A DNA stretch of 64,000 nt, from contig NZ_CP073754.1 in assembly GCF_018734325.1 (NCBI RefSeq), positions 3,286,001 to 3,350,000 of the forward strand, read 5' to 3'. The translations under genes and the position numbers were made by a program. The number at the start of each line of letters is the position of its first letter. Positions within the stretch are counted from its first letter, which is position 1. Of the stretch, positions 28,499 through 36,771 are shown piece after piece. Below the pieces are notes generated by a model. That model saw only the letters and a program-made list of their open reading frames with translations, had not been told where the DNA came from and made no database searches. The DNA comes from Methylomonas paludis. GTDB taxonomy: Bacteria > Pseudomonadota > Gammaproteobacteria > Methylococcales > Methylomonadaceae.

Positions 28499-29248
28499 TT
28501 AGGTTGCATCATCAGAGATGAAGTCTGTTTTTGCAAACCATCTGCCGAAGAAGTGCCACAAGAAGTAAATAATGATAGAAACGAATCCAGAGAAGAACGC
28601 TGATACTGGAGCAACGTCTTTACCGAAAGTTCTTAATGTACCTTTCTCTACCATACGGATGTACTCGGGAGTACCGGTACGTACATAGTGATAACCTTGC
28701 AAGTCAGCCAGAGTCATCATCATGCCGTTGTATTCAACGGGTACATGCAATGGAGCAATTACTGGCCAGTTGCCTGGGTAGAACAACAGACCATAAGCCA
28801 AACCACCAACAACAGCGGTCAGAGTCATGCTATTGCCCAACAACAGAACAACGTCAAGTACGATTGCGCCTGGGATCAGGTTAGATGGGAAGCAGATATT
28901 AACTGGGAAGTATGTCCAGCCCCAGAAGTTCAAATATCTGTTGATCCACTCGCCTAACAGCAGAGCCAATACAGAAAGGGTTGCGCCCAAAGGCAGTCTA
29001 TATCTCCACCACAGGCAGGCTTGAACAGCCGCTGGGAAAGTAATAGAAACGATAGGTGCTACGGTTACCCACAGACGTCTATCTTTCCAGTCGGTCCAGA
29101 AGTCCCAGTCACCACCAGTCAACATATAGTGAATGTGATAACCGCCCAGAACCGCTGTGAACAGTGTAAAAAGAATCATCCAGTCAAACGTACGGGAAAC
29201 TTGTACCGCTTCCGCACGAGAACGTACAGCTGATTGAGATGCGCTCAT
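28499..29248 (-). CDS. pmoA: Particulate methane monooxygenase subunit A
   Basis: PmoA is the integral-membrane subunit widely used as a methanotroph marker. The 249-residue protein matches the family length (247) and has the expected polytopic pattern. Conserved runs include GGDWDFWTDWKDRRLWVTV, LLGEWINRYLNFWGWTYFPV, NICFPSNLIPGAIVLD, WPVIAPLHVPVEYNGMMMTL and DLQGYHYVRTGTPEYIRMVE. A strong AGGAGG lies upstream of the ATG. It lies between pmoC and pmoB in the canonical C-A-B order. The type I character of the sequence supports a gammaproteobacterial host. Confidence 0.98.
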   Translation of the reverse strand: MSASQSAVRSRAEAVQVSRTFDWMILFTLFTAVLGGYHIHYMLTGGDWDFWTDWKDRRLWVTVAPIVSITFPAAVQACLWWRYRLPLGATLSVLALLLGEWINRYLNFWGWTYFPVNICFPSNLIPGAIVLDVVLLLGNSMTLTAVVGGLAYGLLFYPGNWPVIAPLHVPVEYNGMMMTLADLQGYHYVRTGTPEYIRMVEKGTLRTFGKDVAPVSAFFSGFVSIIIYFLWHFFGRWFAKTDFISDDAT

Positions 29249-29298
29249 TAGCTTACCTCCTAAAGAATTAAAATTATATTTTTTTAAACTTACCCTTA

Positions 29299-29326
29299 TC
29301 CTGCTCTACGCTAAGGTAGAGCAGGA
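29299..29326 (-). promoter_or_regulatory. pmoC-pmoA intercistronic hairpin
   Basis: A perfect 11-bp stem, TCCTGCTCTAC (29299-29309) and GTAGAGCAGGA (29316-29326), with a 6-nt loop lies 35 nt after the pmoC stop. It lacks a U-run on the minus strand. It could protect the 3' end of a processed pmoC message or act as a partial terminator. Confidence 0.75.
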
Positions 29327-29360
29327 AAGGAGATAGTTTTTTACTTTTACAGATTTGCGA

Positions 29361-30113
29361 TTAAGCTAAATCTTTTTTCAGCAATTTGGTAATTGCAATT
29401 ACTTCGGTGTTAACAACACCCATTACAGCCAGAGCAGCCCAACCAAAGAATACGAAACCGTAGTGCAGTGGAGCAACGAACAACTCTTCCATAAACCAGA
29501 AGGTGTGACCCCACTCGTTCAGACCTACGTTAGGCAGGATCATGAATGGGCCGATAACAGCGATCAGATACATCAAGTGTAGACCTTCATGGTATGTAGG
29601 CAATCTTGTTTTTGCATACAGGAATGAAGCTGAACCAGTGATGATATAGATTGGGTATGACAAATAGAACTCGATGATGTGACTTGGAGTAAAGTCAGTA
29701 TCGCGAACGATAGTTTGGTGCCATGTACCATCTTGTTCGGTGAAGTAAGAAGCACCCCAGTAGATAGCCCAGCCGTAGCAAACCAGCCAAGTCCAGTGGG
29801 TAAAATGTCTTCTCAGTTCTTCACGTGGAGTGATAGACAGAACTTTACGATCACGAGTTTTCCAGATGTAACCATTGATACCTGCGAACAACAGAACTTC
29901 AACTACCAGTTCGATGTACAGCATGTTCATCCAGTAAGTTTCAAACTCAGGTGCGAATGAGTCCAGACCAGCTGACCAGCCGTAGACGCCTTCGTACCAA
30001 CGAATGAATGAATAGAATACCAGATAGAGCAAAATGCCCAGAGTCAGGTTTCTTTTGTTTAAAAGCGGTGCTTCTGCAGCATCAGCCTTAACTGATTCAG
30101 TTGTAGCAGCCAT
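29361..30113 (-). CDS. pmoC: Particulate methane monooxygenase subunit C
   Basis: PmoC is the third membrane subunit and carries a copper site. The 250-residue protein has the conserved stretch EQDGTWHQTIVRDTDFTPSH, in which Asp128, His132 and His145 correspond by spacing to Asp156, His160 and His173 of M. capsulatus PmoC. About six membrane helices are visible. It has a strong ribosome binding site (AGGAGG, 7 nt upstream). It is the first gene of the operon, 118 nt after the predicted transcription start, and is preceded by a small overlapping leader frame. Confidence 0.98.
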   Translation of the reverse strand: MAATTESVKADAAEAPLLNKRNLTLGILLYLVFYSFIRWYEGVYGWSAGLDSFAPEFETYWMNMLYIELVVEVLLFAGINGYIWKTRDRKVLSITPREELRRHFTHWTWLVCYGWAIYWGASYFTEQDGTWHQTIVRDTDFTPSHIIEFYLSYPIYIITGSASFLYAKTRLPTYHEGLHLMYLIAVIGPFMILPNVGLNEWGHTFWFMEELFVAPLHYGFVFFGWAALAVMGVVNTEVIAITKLLKKDLA

Positions 30114-30115
30114 TT

Positions 30116-30175
30116 CTACCTCCTAAAAGATTGTCTAAAAATCCCGTTTAATCGGGAGTTCTTTATATTTCCCAT
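30116..30175 (-). CDS. Possible pmoC leader peptide
   Basis: A 19-codon frame, MGNIKNSRLNGIFRQSFRR, starts with ATG at 30175, has AAGGA 7 nt upstream, and stops with TAG at 30116-30118, 2 nt before the pmoC ATG. Its last two codons, AGG AGG, form the pmoC ribosome binding site. Translation of the leader would thus cross the pmoC site, and the frame spans a short hairpin (30142-30157) followed by five U residues. This is a structural reading only; expression is not shown, and so short a frame can occur by chance. Confidence 0.4.
   Translation of the reverse strand: MGNIKNSRLNGIFRQSFRR
30142..30157 (-). promoter_or_regulatory. Attenuator-like hairpin in the pmoC leader
   Basis: On the minus strand TCCCG-ATTAAA-CGGGA is followed directly by TTTTT. 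The 5-bp GC-rich stem is short for an intrinsic terminator but sits in the 5' leader, about 75-90 nt after the predicted start. Confidence 0.45.
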
Positions 30176-30237
30176 GATTAAATCCTTATCACTAATGTAA
30201 CGTAATATGGACACCCACTTCCTTGAAGGCGTGAGGC

Positions 30238-30265
30238 AGTCTACCAGTTCGGGAATCCTTGTCAA
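30238..30265 (-). promoter_or_regulatory. pmoC: Sigma-70-type pmoC promoter
   Basis: On the minus strand TTGACA (30265-30260) is followed after 16 bp by TAGACT (30243-30238), close to the sigma-70 consensus. The start should be near 30231, giving a leader of about 118 nt before pmoC. The rest of the interval to 30522 shows no gene I can support. Confidence 0.8.
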
Positions 30266-30522
30266 GATTAATTAGCTATTTTTTTTGGACGACGCGGTTG
30301 TTTATCTTGCAGCCCTTGTTTTACAAGGCCTTGACGGTATTTGCATACTGAGATATTGCCCTCTTTTTCAGCCCGATTTTACCGAGCTGATTTGCATTTT
30401 TTTAGGCAATTTTCTACCTGCTGCCGAGCAATATTTACCCGCTTTGCTCAGCCGGTCACGCCACTCATCACTGCATTCTTATGGAGTTACCCGGACCAAT
30501 ACCCTCCATCCAACAAAGGTTA
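30266..30522. other. Intergenic region upstream of the pmoC promoter
   Basis: No gene is supportable. Both strands carry interrupted frames; the minus strand has a lysine- and arginine-rich run ending QPRRPKKIAN (stop near 30270) that could be a decayed C-terminus, but stops and lack of a start leave this unproven. Confidence 0.4.
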
Positions 30523-31620
30523 TTAAAAACCCGGCGTCTGCGACAGGATAATATTAAGGACATCCAGTACGTTAGCCGCGCTCAAATTATCCAGGCAGTC
30601 GCTCTGACTTTGCCGTGATCGCTGACAACCTTCCAGTTGACAGGGTACGCAGCCTTGCTCACTTTGACCCTGGACTATATATATATTAGCGCTGTGCTGA
30701 CTACCCTGAGACACAAACGGCGACTTGTCATCAGCATAGCCGACCGGCCAGGGCGCCCAGACTTTTGGATCGGTAGGGCCGAATATGGCGACGACCGGTA
30801 TGCCGGTTGCTGCCGCCAAATGGGTAATGCCGGTATCGGGACCAATAAATACCGTAGCCTTTTCTATCAGCCCAGTTAATTGCGCCAGGCTCAGACTGCC
30901 GGCCAAATTGAGCACATTAGCGGGCAGCTGTTGCTGCAACGCTGTGAGCATGGCTTGCTCCTGGGCTTGATTGCTGCCGGTCAACACCACCCGTATGCCC
31001 CGACTCTGTAAATATTCTGTTACGGCTAACCAACCAGCATCATGCCATTGTTTATAGCGCCACTGCGGCATGATATGCAAAACGGCATATTTGCCCTCCG
31101 GCAGCTCAATACTTTGTTCATCTGCCTGTCTGGGGGGCATTAAGACATAACTAGGCGCAATATTGAGCGGCTGACAAAATCTTAAATTTTCCAAAACAGC
31201 ATGGTTTTGCTGAACATTAAACGCCAGGGCACTATCCAGCAATAATCGCTTCCAGCTGTATTTAGCAGTATTGGCGGCGATAAATCCCATGCTGTACTTG
31301 CCGGCTATAAGCGCAGATAACAGGGGTCTGTCACCGGCCTGGGTGGAAATCGCCAGGTCATATTGACGAAATAGGCTGAACAATAAGCCGGCAAAGCTTA
31401 AAATATCTTTGCTGACCAGCGGAATCAGCCGGTTGACGTGCCGATTCCCCATCAACATGCCACAATTGGCCGCTGGTAACAGTACATCTATCTCGGCCTC
31501 CGGATAAGCCTGCCGCAATGCCCCTATCAATGGCGTGACTAATAAGGTGTCGCCCAAATAGCGCATGGTTATCACCAAAATGCGTTTAGGCTGTATATTG
31601 CTAAATTGGCTTGCCGGCAT
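30523..31620 (-). CDS. GT9-family lipopolysaccharide heptosyltransferase
   Basis: The 365-residue protein belongs to glycosyltransferase family 9, which adds heptose to LPS core at the cytoplasmic face. It has the N-terminal ILVITMRYLGDTLLVTPLIG motif and the C-terminal FIGPDTGITHLAAATGIPVV and AIFGPTDPKVWAPW motifs for nucleotide-sugar binding. The gene faces away from msbA, which exports lipid A-core. Whether it is heptosyltransferase I, II or III (WaaQ-like) cannot be decided by eye. The cysteine-rich tail (GCVPCQLEGCQR) is typical of heptosyltransferase III forms. Confidence 0.85.
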   Translation of the reverse strand: MPASQFSNIQPKRILVITMRYLGDTLLVTPLIGALRQAYPEAEIDVLLPAANCGMLMGNRHVNRLIPLVSKDILSFAGLLFSLFRQYDLAISTQAGDRPLLSALIAGKYSMGFIAANTAKYSWKRLLLDSALAFNVQQNHAVLENLRFCQPLNIAPSYVLMPPRQADEQSIELPEGKYAVLHIMPQWRYKQWHDAGWLAVTEYLQSRGIRVVLTGSNQAQEQAMLTALQQQLPANVLNLAGSLSLAQLTGLIEKATVFIGPDTGITHLAAATGIPVVAIFGPTDPKVWAPWPVGYADDKSPFVSQGSQHSANIYIVQGQSEQGCVPCQLEGCQRSRQSQSDCLDNLSAANVLDVLNIILSQTPGF

Positions 31621-31666
31621 ACGGTGGTCTGAACATTATGAAAAATTGCTATTTTAAGGGTATTCC

Positions 31667-33430
31667 GTGTTGAACAAGCTAGAAAATTCCGCTAAAACCA
31701 TGACAGATGGAGAAGTCTATAAGCGCCTGATGGGTTTTGTAATGCCTTATTGGCGGATGTTTATCATCAGTACTTGCGGTTTTGGGATTTATGCAGCAAC
31801 GGAACCGGCGGTGGTGATGATTATTCAACGCATCATCGACAGCTTCAATAATGCCAACCGGGCCGGCATTGAGTTGCTGCCTTTATTATTTATCGGCTTG
31901 TTTTTAGTGCGCGGTTTAGGTTCTTTTCTGGGCAACTATTACCTGGCGCGAATTTCCGGCAATGTGATTCATAAATTACGCTGTGAAATCTTTAATCATT
32001 ACACCCGCCTGTCTGTGCAATATTTCGATAACCAGAATAGTGGTTATATGATTTCACGCATAACCAACAATATCGGCGAGGTAACGCGGGCAACCTCCGA
32101 TTCTATTCGTGCCTTCGTCCGGGAAGGCTTGACCGCTGTCGGTTTGCTCTGGTATCTGGCTTATACCAACTGGCAATTATCGCTGGTTTTTCTGCTGGTG
32201 GCGCCAGTAGTGATTTTGATGGTGCGCTATGTCGGTAAGCGCTTGAAACGTCTGAGCCGGAATATGCAAAATACCGTGGGCAGCTTAACCCACATAACTT
32301 CGGAGATGGTGGCCGGCAACCGAATTGTAAAAAGCTTTGGCGGCGAACAATACGAACGGGAGCGTTTTAAGGAAAGCAGCCTGGAAAACCGCAAACAATA
32401 TCGCAAACTGATTATGACGGTATCGCTGAATAATCCGTTGATGCAGATGGTGATTGCTTTTGCTTTGGCCGGCATGATGTATCTGGCTCTGGTCATTATG
32501 AAATCTTCTACGGCCGGTGAGTTTATCGGCTTTTTTACGGCGGCGTTTCTGCTGCCTAAGCCTATCCGGCAGCTAAGTGATGCCAATTCGGAAATTCTGC
32601 GCGGCATTGCTGCCGCAGAATCTTTGTTTGAGGTATTGGACGAACCGCTAGAAGTTGATACCGGTGACTTCACCCCTGGCCGCAGTCTGGGTAAACTCGA
32701 GTTTCGCAATCTGAGCTTTAGTTATGCCAGCAGTGACAGACCCGCTCTGGACAATATCAACCTAACCATAGAGCCCGGACAAACCGTAGCGCTGGTCGGC
32801 GCTTCAGGCGGCGGCAAAAGCACACTGACTAATCTGCTGCCGCGTTTTTACGATTATCAGGACGGCGAAATACTGCTGGACGGCGTGGAATTGAAACATT
32901 ACAAGCTGGCCGAGTTGCGGAAACAGATTGCACTGGTGACTCAGCACGTAACCTTATTCAATACTTCGGTGGCCAACAATATTGCTTACGGTACGCTGGA
33001 AAACGCCACTCGCGAACAGATTATCGAGGCGGCAACCGCTGCTTACGCCATGGACTTTATCGAGCAATTGCCGCAAGGACTGGACACCGACATCGGTGAA
33101 AACGGCATCAAATTGTCCGGCGGTCAGCGGCAAAGACTGGCGCTGGCCAGGGCTTTATTAAAAGACGCGCCGATTTTGATTCTGGATGAAGCCACTTCCG
33201 CGCTGGATACCGAATCCGAACGCTATATTCAGGCAGCCCTGAACCGGGTTATGCAGGGTAGAACCACACTGGTGGTAGCACATCGGCTATCCACCATCGA
33301 AAATGCCGATGTGATTCTGGTGATAGACAAAGGCCGAATTATCGAACAAGGTACTCATCAGGAGCTGCTGGCAAAAAATAGTGCTTATGCCCGACTGCAT
33401 AAAATGCAGTTTCAGGATTCTGCCGACTAA
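31667..33430 (+). CDS. msbA: Lipid A export ABC transporter MsbA
   Basis: MsbA flips core-lipid A across the inner membrane. The 587-residue protein has a six-helix exporter domain (about 20-320) and an ATPase domain: Walker A GASGGGKST, Q-loop in IALVTQHVTLFN, signature LSGGQRQRLALARALLKDAP, and Walker B ILILDEATSALD with the H-loop VVAHRLST. Length matches E. coli MsbA (582). It is divergent from the heptosyltransferase gene with a gap of 46 bp, suiting shared LPS function. Confidence 0.93.
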   Translation: MLNKLENSAKTMTDGEVYKRLMGFVMPYWRMFIISTCGFGIYAATEPAVVMIIQRIIDSFNNANRAGIELLPLLFIGLFLVRGLGSFLGNYYLARISGNVIHKLRCEIFNHYTRLSVQYFDNQNSGYMISRITNNIGEVTRATSDSIRAFVREGLTAVGLLWYLAYTNWQLSLVFLLVAPVVILMVRYVGKRLKRLSRNMQNTVGSLTHITSEMVAGNRIVKSFGGEQYERERFKESSLENRKQYRKLIMTVSLNNPLMQMVIAFALAGMMYLALVIMKSSTAGEFIGFFTAAFLLPKPIRQLSDANSEILRGIAAAESLFEVLDEPLEVDTGDFTPGRSLGKLEFRNLSFSYASSDRPALDNINLTIEPGQTVALVGASGGGKSTLTNLLPRFYDYQDGEILLDGVELKHYKLAELRKQIALVTQHVTLFNTSVANNIAYGTLENATREQIIEAATAAYAMDFIEQLPQGLDTDIGENGIKLSGGQRQRLALARALLKDAPILILDEATSALDTESERYIQAALNRVMQGRTTLVVAHRLSTIENADVILVIDKGRIIEQGTHQELLAKNSAYARLHKMQFQDSAD

Positions 33431-33445
33431 CGCCTAAATTGAGTT

Positions 33446-34021
33446 TTATGGCGTTGGGCGGCGCTGGTAAAGAGCATAGCTAACCTGTCCAGCCACTTTG
33501 TGCTTAAGTAAACGCCAGTTGTCCGGTAAATCCGGCAACTCTAACTGGCGTTCGGCCTCGATATAAATTTTGGCATAGTCAGTTAACCAGCCCTGATTTT
33601 CCAGCAGTTGACAACCTGGCGCCACCAAACTTTGGCCGAAGGGTGGATCGAGAAACACCAAATCAAACTTTTCTGGCGGTGATTTTTTTAAAAATCGCCC
33701 GGCATCATCCTGAACGACCTCAATTTTTTTAGCGGCAAGTAATGCTGTGTTTTCCCGTAATTTACGGCAGATTTCCGGATTGGTTTCGACCAGCGCCACC
33801 CAAGCAGCCCCGCGCGAGGCCGCTTCAAAACCAAGTGCGCCGCTGCCGGCGTATAAATCCAGGCAGCGACTCCCCGGCACATCGGTTTGCAACCAATTAA
33901 ATAAGGTTTCCCTGACCCGATCTGGAGTGGGTCTAAGACCGGGAGCATCGGTGAAACCGATCTGCCGGCTGCGCCATTCACCACCGATGATACGTACTTT
34001 ATTAGCCAAATTACTTACCAC
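33446..34021 (-). CDS. rsmD: 16S rRNA (guanine(966)-N2)-methyltransferase
   Basis: RsmD methylates G966 of 16S rRNA. The protein has VRIIGGEWRSRQIGF, PGLRPTPDRVRETLFNWLQT, LDLYAGSGALGFEAASRGA (SAM-binding motif I) and the catalytic DPPF in VFLDPPFG. The start is uncertain: GTG at 34021 (191 residues) overlaps the M16 peptidase stop, and TTG at 34009 is an alternative with GGTAAG upstream. Longer frames reaching 34153 lie inside the upstream gene. The M16-M16-rsmD order suggests one operon. Confidence 0.92.
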   Translation of the reverse strand: MVSNLANKVRIIGGEWRSRQIGFTDAPGLRPTPDRVRETLFNWLQTDVPGSRCLDLYAGSGALGFEAASRGAAWVALVETNPEICRKLRENTALLAAKKIEVVQDDAGRFLKKSPPEKFDLVFLDPPFGQSLVAPGCQLLENQGWLTDYAKIYIEAERQLELPDLPDNWRLLKHKVAGQVSYALYQRRPTP

Positions 34022-35306
34022 CAACGCTGACAGTTTGAAACAACTCCGGACGCACTCGACGCTGGAAAGCATCTTTAACATCAGCGGCGCTGACCGCATC
34101 GACTTTATTTTGAAATACTTCCAGATAATCCAACGGCTGCTGATAAAAACCAATCATGGTGACATAATCAGTGAGCTTACTGTTGGTATCGATACGCATG
34201 GCAAAACCGCCGGTAATATTTTGCTTGGCAGACTGCAATTCCTTATCACTGGGGCCTTTGGCAATAAAATCGGCCAATGTGGCATTCATAACCTGTATGG
34301 CTTGTTCGGTTTGGTCATTACGGGTTTGCAAGCCCATAGTGAACGGGCCGGGTCGATATAAAGGTATAAATTGACTGGAAGCAGTATATGCCAAACCGCG
34401 CTTTTCTCGCACTTCATCAAACAATTTGGATACCAGGTTGCCACCGCCCAAAATGTGATTACCCACATATAAAGAGAAATAATCCGGATCTTTACGGTAG
34501 GTGCCAGGCATCCCGGACAGCACATGGGTTTGGGTAGAAGGAAAGTCGATGTGTTGCTGGCTGGCCTGCTCCGGTAGTTTTACTTGCGGAATTTCCACTG
34601 GCTTTGCCCCTGTCGGTAAACCATCCATCAAGTGCTGGGCAAGTTGCTCGGCTTGCTGATGATTCAAATCCCCGACGATCACCACAATAGCATTGGCCGC
34701 TACATAATATTGGGAATAAAAAGCTTTCAGGGTATCGGCGCTAAATCCTGTAACCGTTTGCAGTGTTCCTTCCTCCGGATGCGCATAGGGGTGATCCTGA
34801 TACAGCGCTTTATGGTAGGCGATGCTGGCAATAGCCCCCGGCGATTCTTCGCGTTGCTTCAACCCGGCCAAAGTCAGATTTTTTTCGCGCTGAAAATCGC
34901 TATCGTTGAAAGCAGGCTTAGTCAGCACCTGCTGAAAAGTGGCCAGGGCTTTATCGAACAAGGCTGTTTCAGTTAGACTACGTAAAGACAGCCAGGCCAT
35001 ATCTTCGGAAACACCGGTAGAGAATGTGGCGCCAACCGATTCAAATCGATTGGCAATATCATCGGCACTCCAGGTGCCAGAGCTGTTACCGAGCATGGCG
35101 CTGGTCAACGCCGCCACACCAAACTGACTCTCATCACGAGCGCTGCCGGCATCAAAACTGACCCGAATATCGACCATCGGCAAGGTGCTGGTGTTGACAT
35201 AATAAACTCTCGCCCCTTGAGTGGTTTGCCAGTGTTCAATTTTTACCGTCGCGAAACCAGTCTGACTGAGAACGAGCAGCAATAGCCCAATTAAATTAAA
35301 ACGCAT
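34011..35306 (-). CDS. M16-family peptidase-like protein without the zinc motif
   Basis: The 431-residue protein has a signal peptide (1-19, MRFNLIGLLLLVLSQTGFA) and two pitrilysin-type domains. In the place where an active M16 enzyme has HxxEH this protein reads GVAALTSAMLGNSSG, so the zinc ligands are missing. The C-terminal LFDEVREKRGLAYTASSQF motif is the conserved R/Y region of M16B enzymes. It overlaps the next gene upstream by 11 bp. It is likely the inactive partner of a periplasmic heterodimer. Confidence 0.9.
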   Translation of the reverse strand: MRFNLIGLLLLVLSQTGFATVKIEHWQTTQGARVYYVNTSTLPMVDIRVSFDAGSARDESQFGVAALTSAMLGNSSGTWSADDIANRFESVGATFSTGVSEDMAWLSLRSLTETALFDKALATFQQVLTKPAFNDSDFQREKNLTLAGLKQREESPGAIASIAYHKALYQDHPYAHPEEGTLQTVTGFSADTLKAFYSQYYVAANAIVVIVGDLNHQQAEQLAQHLMDGLPTGAKPVEIPQVKLPEQASQQHIDFPSTQTHVLSGMPGTYRKDPDYFSLYVGNHILGGGNLVSKLFDEVREKRGLAYTASSQFIPLYRPGPFTMGLQTRNDQTEQAIQVMNATLADFIAKGPSDKELQSAKQNITGGFAMRIDTNSKLTDYVTMIGFYQQPLDYLEVFQNKVDAVSAADVKDAFQRRVRPELFQTVSVGGK

Positions 35307-36666
35307 GATGAACTCCTGACAATCTGGCTGGTTTTTTGGACTCGACTATGGGTTGTGGATCAAGATAGGCTACCGTCAGGTTATCGTCCTGCAGATATTT
35401 GCGTGCCACTTCCCGCACCTGTTCGGCAGTGACCTGATGAATTTTATCGACATATTCATCGGCTTTTTGCCAACCTAATCCCACGGTTTCCAACAAACCC
35501 AGCTCCATGGCCTGATAGAAATTGGAGTCTTTTTGATACACGTCTTTAGCCAAAACCTGGGCTTTGATGCGTTGTAGCTCCTCGGCACTAACCAGTTCAG
35601 TTTGTAATTGTAGTACTTCTTCTTTTAACGCATATTCCAGTTCATAGACGTTATGTCCTTCGGCCGGCGTGGCTTCCAAACTAAACAATTCCGGCAGGCG
35701 GCTAGTCAGTTGATAACCAGCCCCGGCTGAAACGGCGATTTCCTTGCCTCTAACCAGGCGAGTTGGTAATCGTGCACTATTACCGCCATCCAGAATACCG
35801 GCCAGCACTTCCAGAGCGTAGGCTTCCGCTTCGGGCTGAGCGGTTTTCAGGACAGGCACTTTGTATCCCAGGACAATATAGGGCAACTTGGCTGGTGCTT
35901 TAACGCTGAGTTTCTTGACGCCCTGCTGTGGAATTTCTTCCTGCGGTTTTATCGGTTTGATAACACTGGGCTGCAAACCGGCAAAATAGTGTTCGGCCAG
36001 ACTGATCACCTGAGCGGCATCAACATCACCGACTACCACCAGTGTGGCGTTATTGGGCGCATACCATTGCTGATACCAGGCTTGTAAATCTTCTATCTGG
36101 TAGTTGGCAATATCAGTAGGCCATCCGATAATCGGATTTTTATAGGGGCTATTGGCAAAAGCAACAGCATTGAACTGTTCCTGAGTTTTAGCGCGCGGCT
36201 GGTCATCGGTGCGCATGCGCCGTTCTTCGGTAACAACTTGTAATTCCTTAACCAGTTCTTCAGCTTTTAGATCCAGATTACGCATGCGATCAGCTTCCAG
36301 CTTGAAACTGATTTCCAGACGGGATTTTTCCATCGTCTGAAAATAAGCGGTATAGTCATTTCCGGTAAAAGCATTTTCCTGACCACCGTTTTCGGCGATG
36401 ATGCGGGAAAATTCTCCGGCCGGATATTGTTTGGTGCCTTTGAACATCATATGTTCCAGCATATGAGAAATACCGGTGATACCGCCGGGTTCATAACTGG
36501 CACCAACCTTGTACCAGACCTGAGAAACCACCACGGGTGCGCGGTGATCTTCCTTGACCAGAATTTTCAAGCCGTTGCCGAATACATGTTCATATACCTG
36601 GACAGGATTAGCCTGAACACTGATAAAAGGGCAAAATAGCAGCAGTGCTGCGAGCCTAAATTTCAT
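35296..36666 (-). CDS. Zinc-dependent M16-family peptidase
   Basis: The 456-residue periplasmic enzyme has a signal peptide (MKFRLAALLLFCPFISVQA) and the active-site HxxEH as HMLEH (in GISHMLEHMMFKGT), with the downstream Glu in ELVKELQVVTEERR. ATG at 36666 is chosen since GAGGG precedes it and it opens directly into the signal peptide; the frame extending to 36711 lacks this. The 3' end overlaps the inactive partner gene. Substrates are unknown. Confidence 0.93.
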   Translation of the reverse strand: MKFRLAALLLFCPFISVQANPVQVYEHVFGNGLKILVKEDHRAPVVVSQVWYKVGASYEPGGITGISHMLEHMMFKGTKQYPAGEFSRIIAENGGQENAFTGNDYTAYFQTMEKSRLEISFKLEADRMRNLDLKAEELVKELQVVTEERRMRTDDQPRAKTQEQFNAVAFANSPYKNPIIGWPTDIANYQIEDLQAWYQQWYAPNNATLVVVGDVDAAQVISLAEHYFAGLQPSVIKPIKPQEEIPQQGVKKLSVKAPAKLPYIVLGYKVPVLKTAQPEAEAYALEVLAGILDGGNSARLPTRLVRGKEIAVSAGAGYQLTSRLPELFSLEATPAEGHNVYELEYALKEEVLQLQTELVSAEELQRIKAQVLAKDVYQKDSNFYQAMELGLLETVGLGWQKADEYVDKIHQVTAEQVREVARKYLQDDNLTVAYLDPQPIVESKKPARLSGVHHAF

Positions 36667-36771
36667 ACATCCCTCGTTATTAGCAAAAATGAAAGCCTGA
36701 GACGATTTCAATTATCAAAGGTTCACTGTTATTCTAATACGATTAAAGCCTTTCAACCTATTCGGAAGCGA

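Noticed and set aside
30270-30460. Minus-strand lysine-rich run ending QPRRPKKIAN as a gene remnant
   Set aside because: Several in-frame stops and no recognisable family; chance cannot be excluded.
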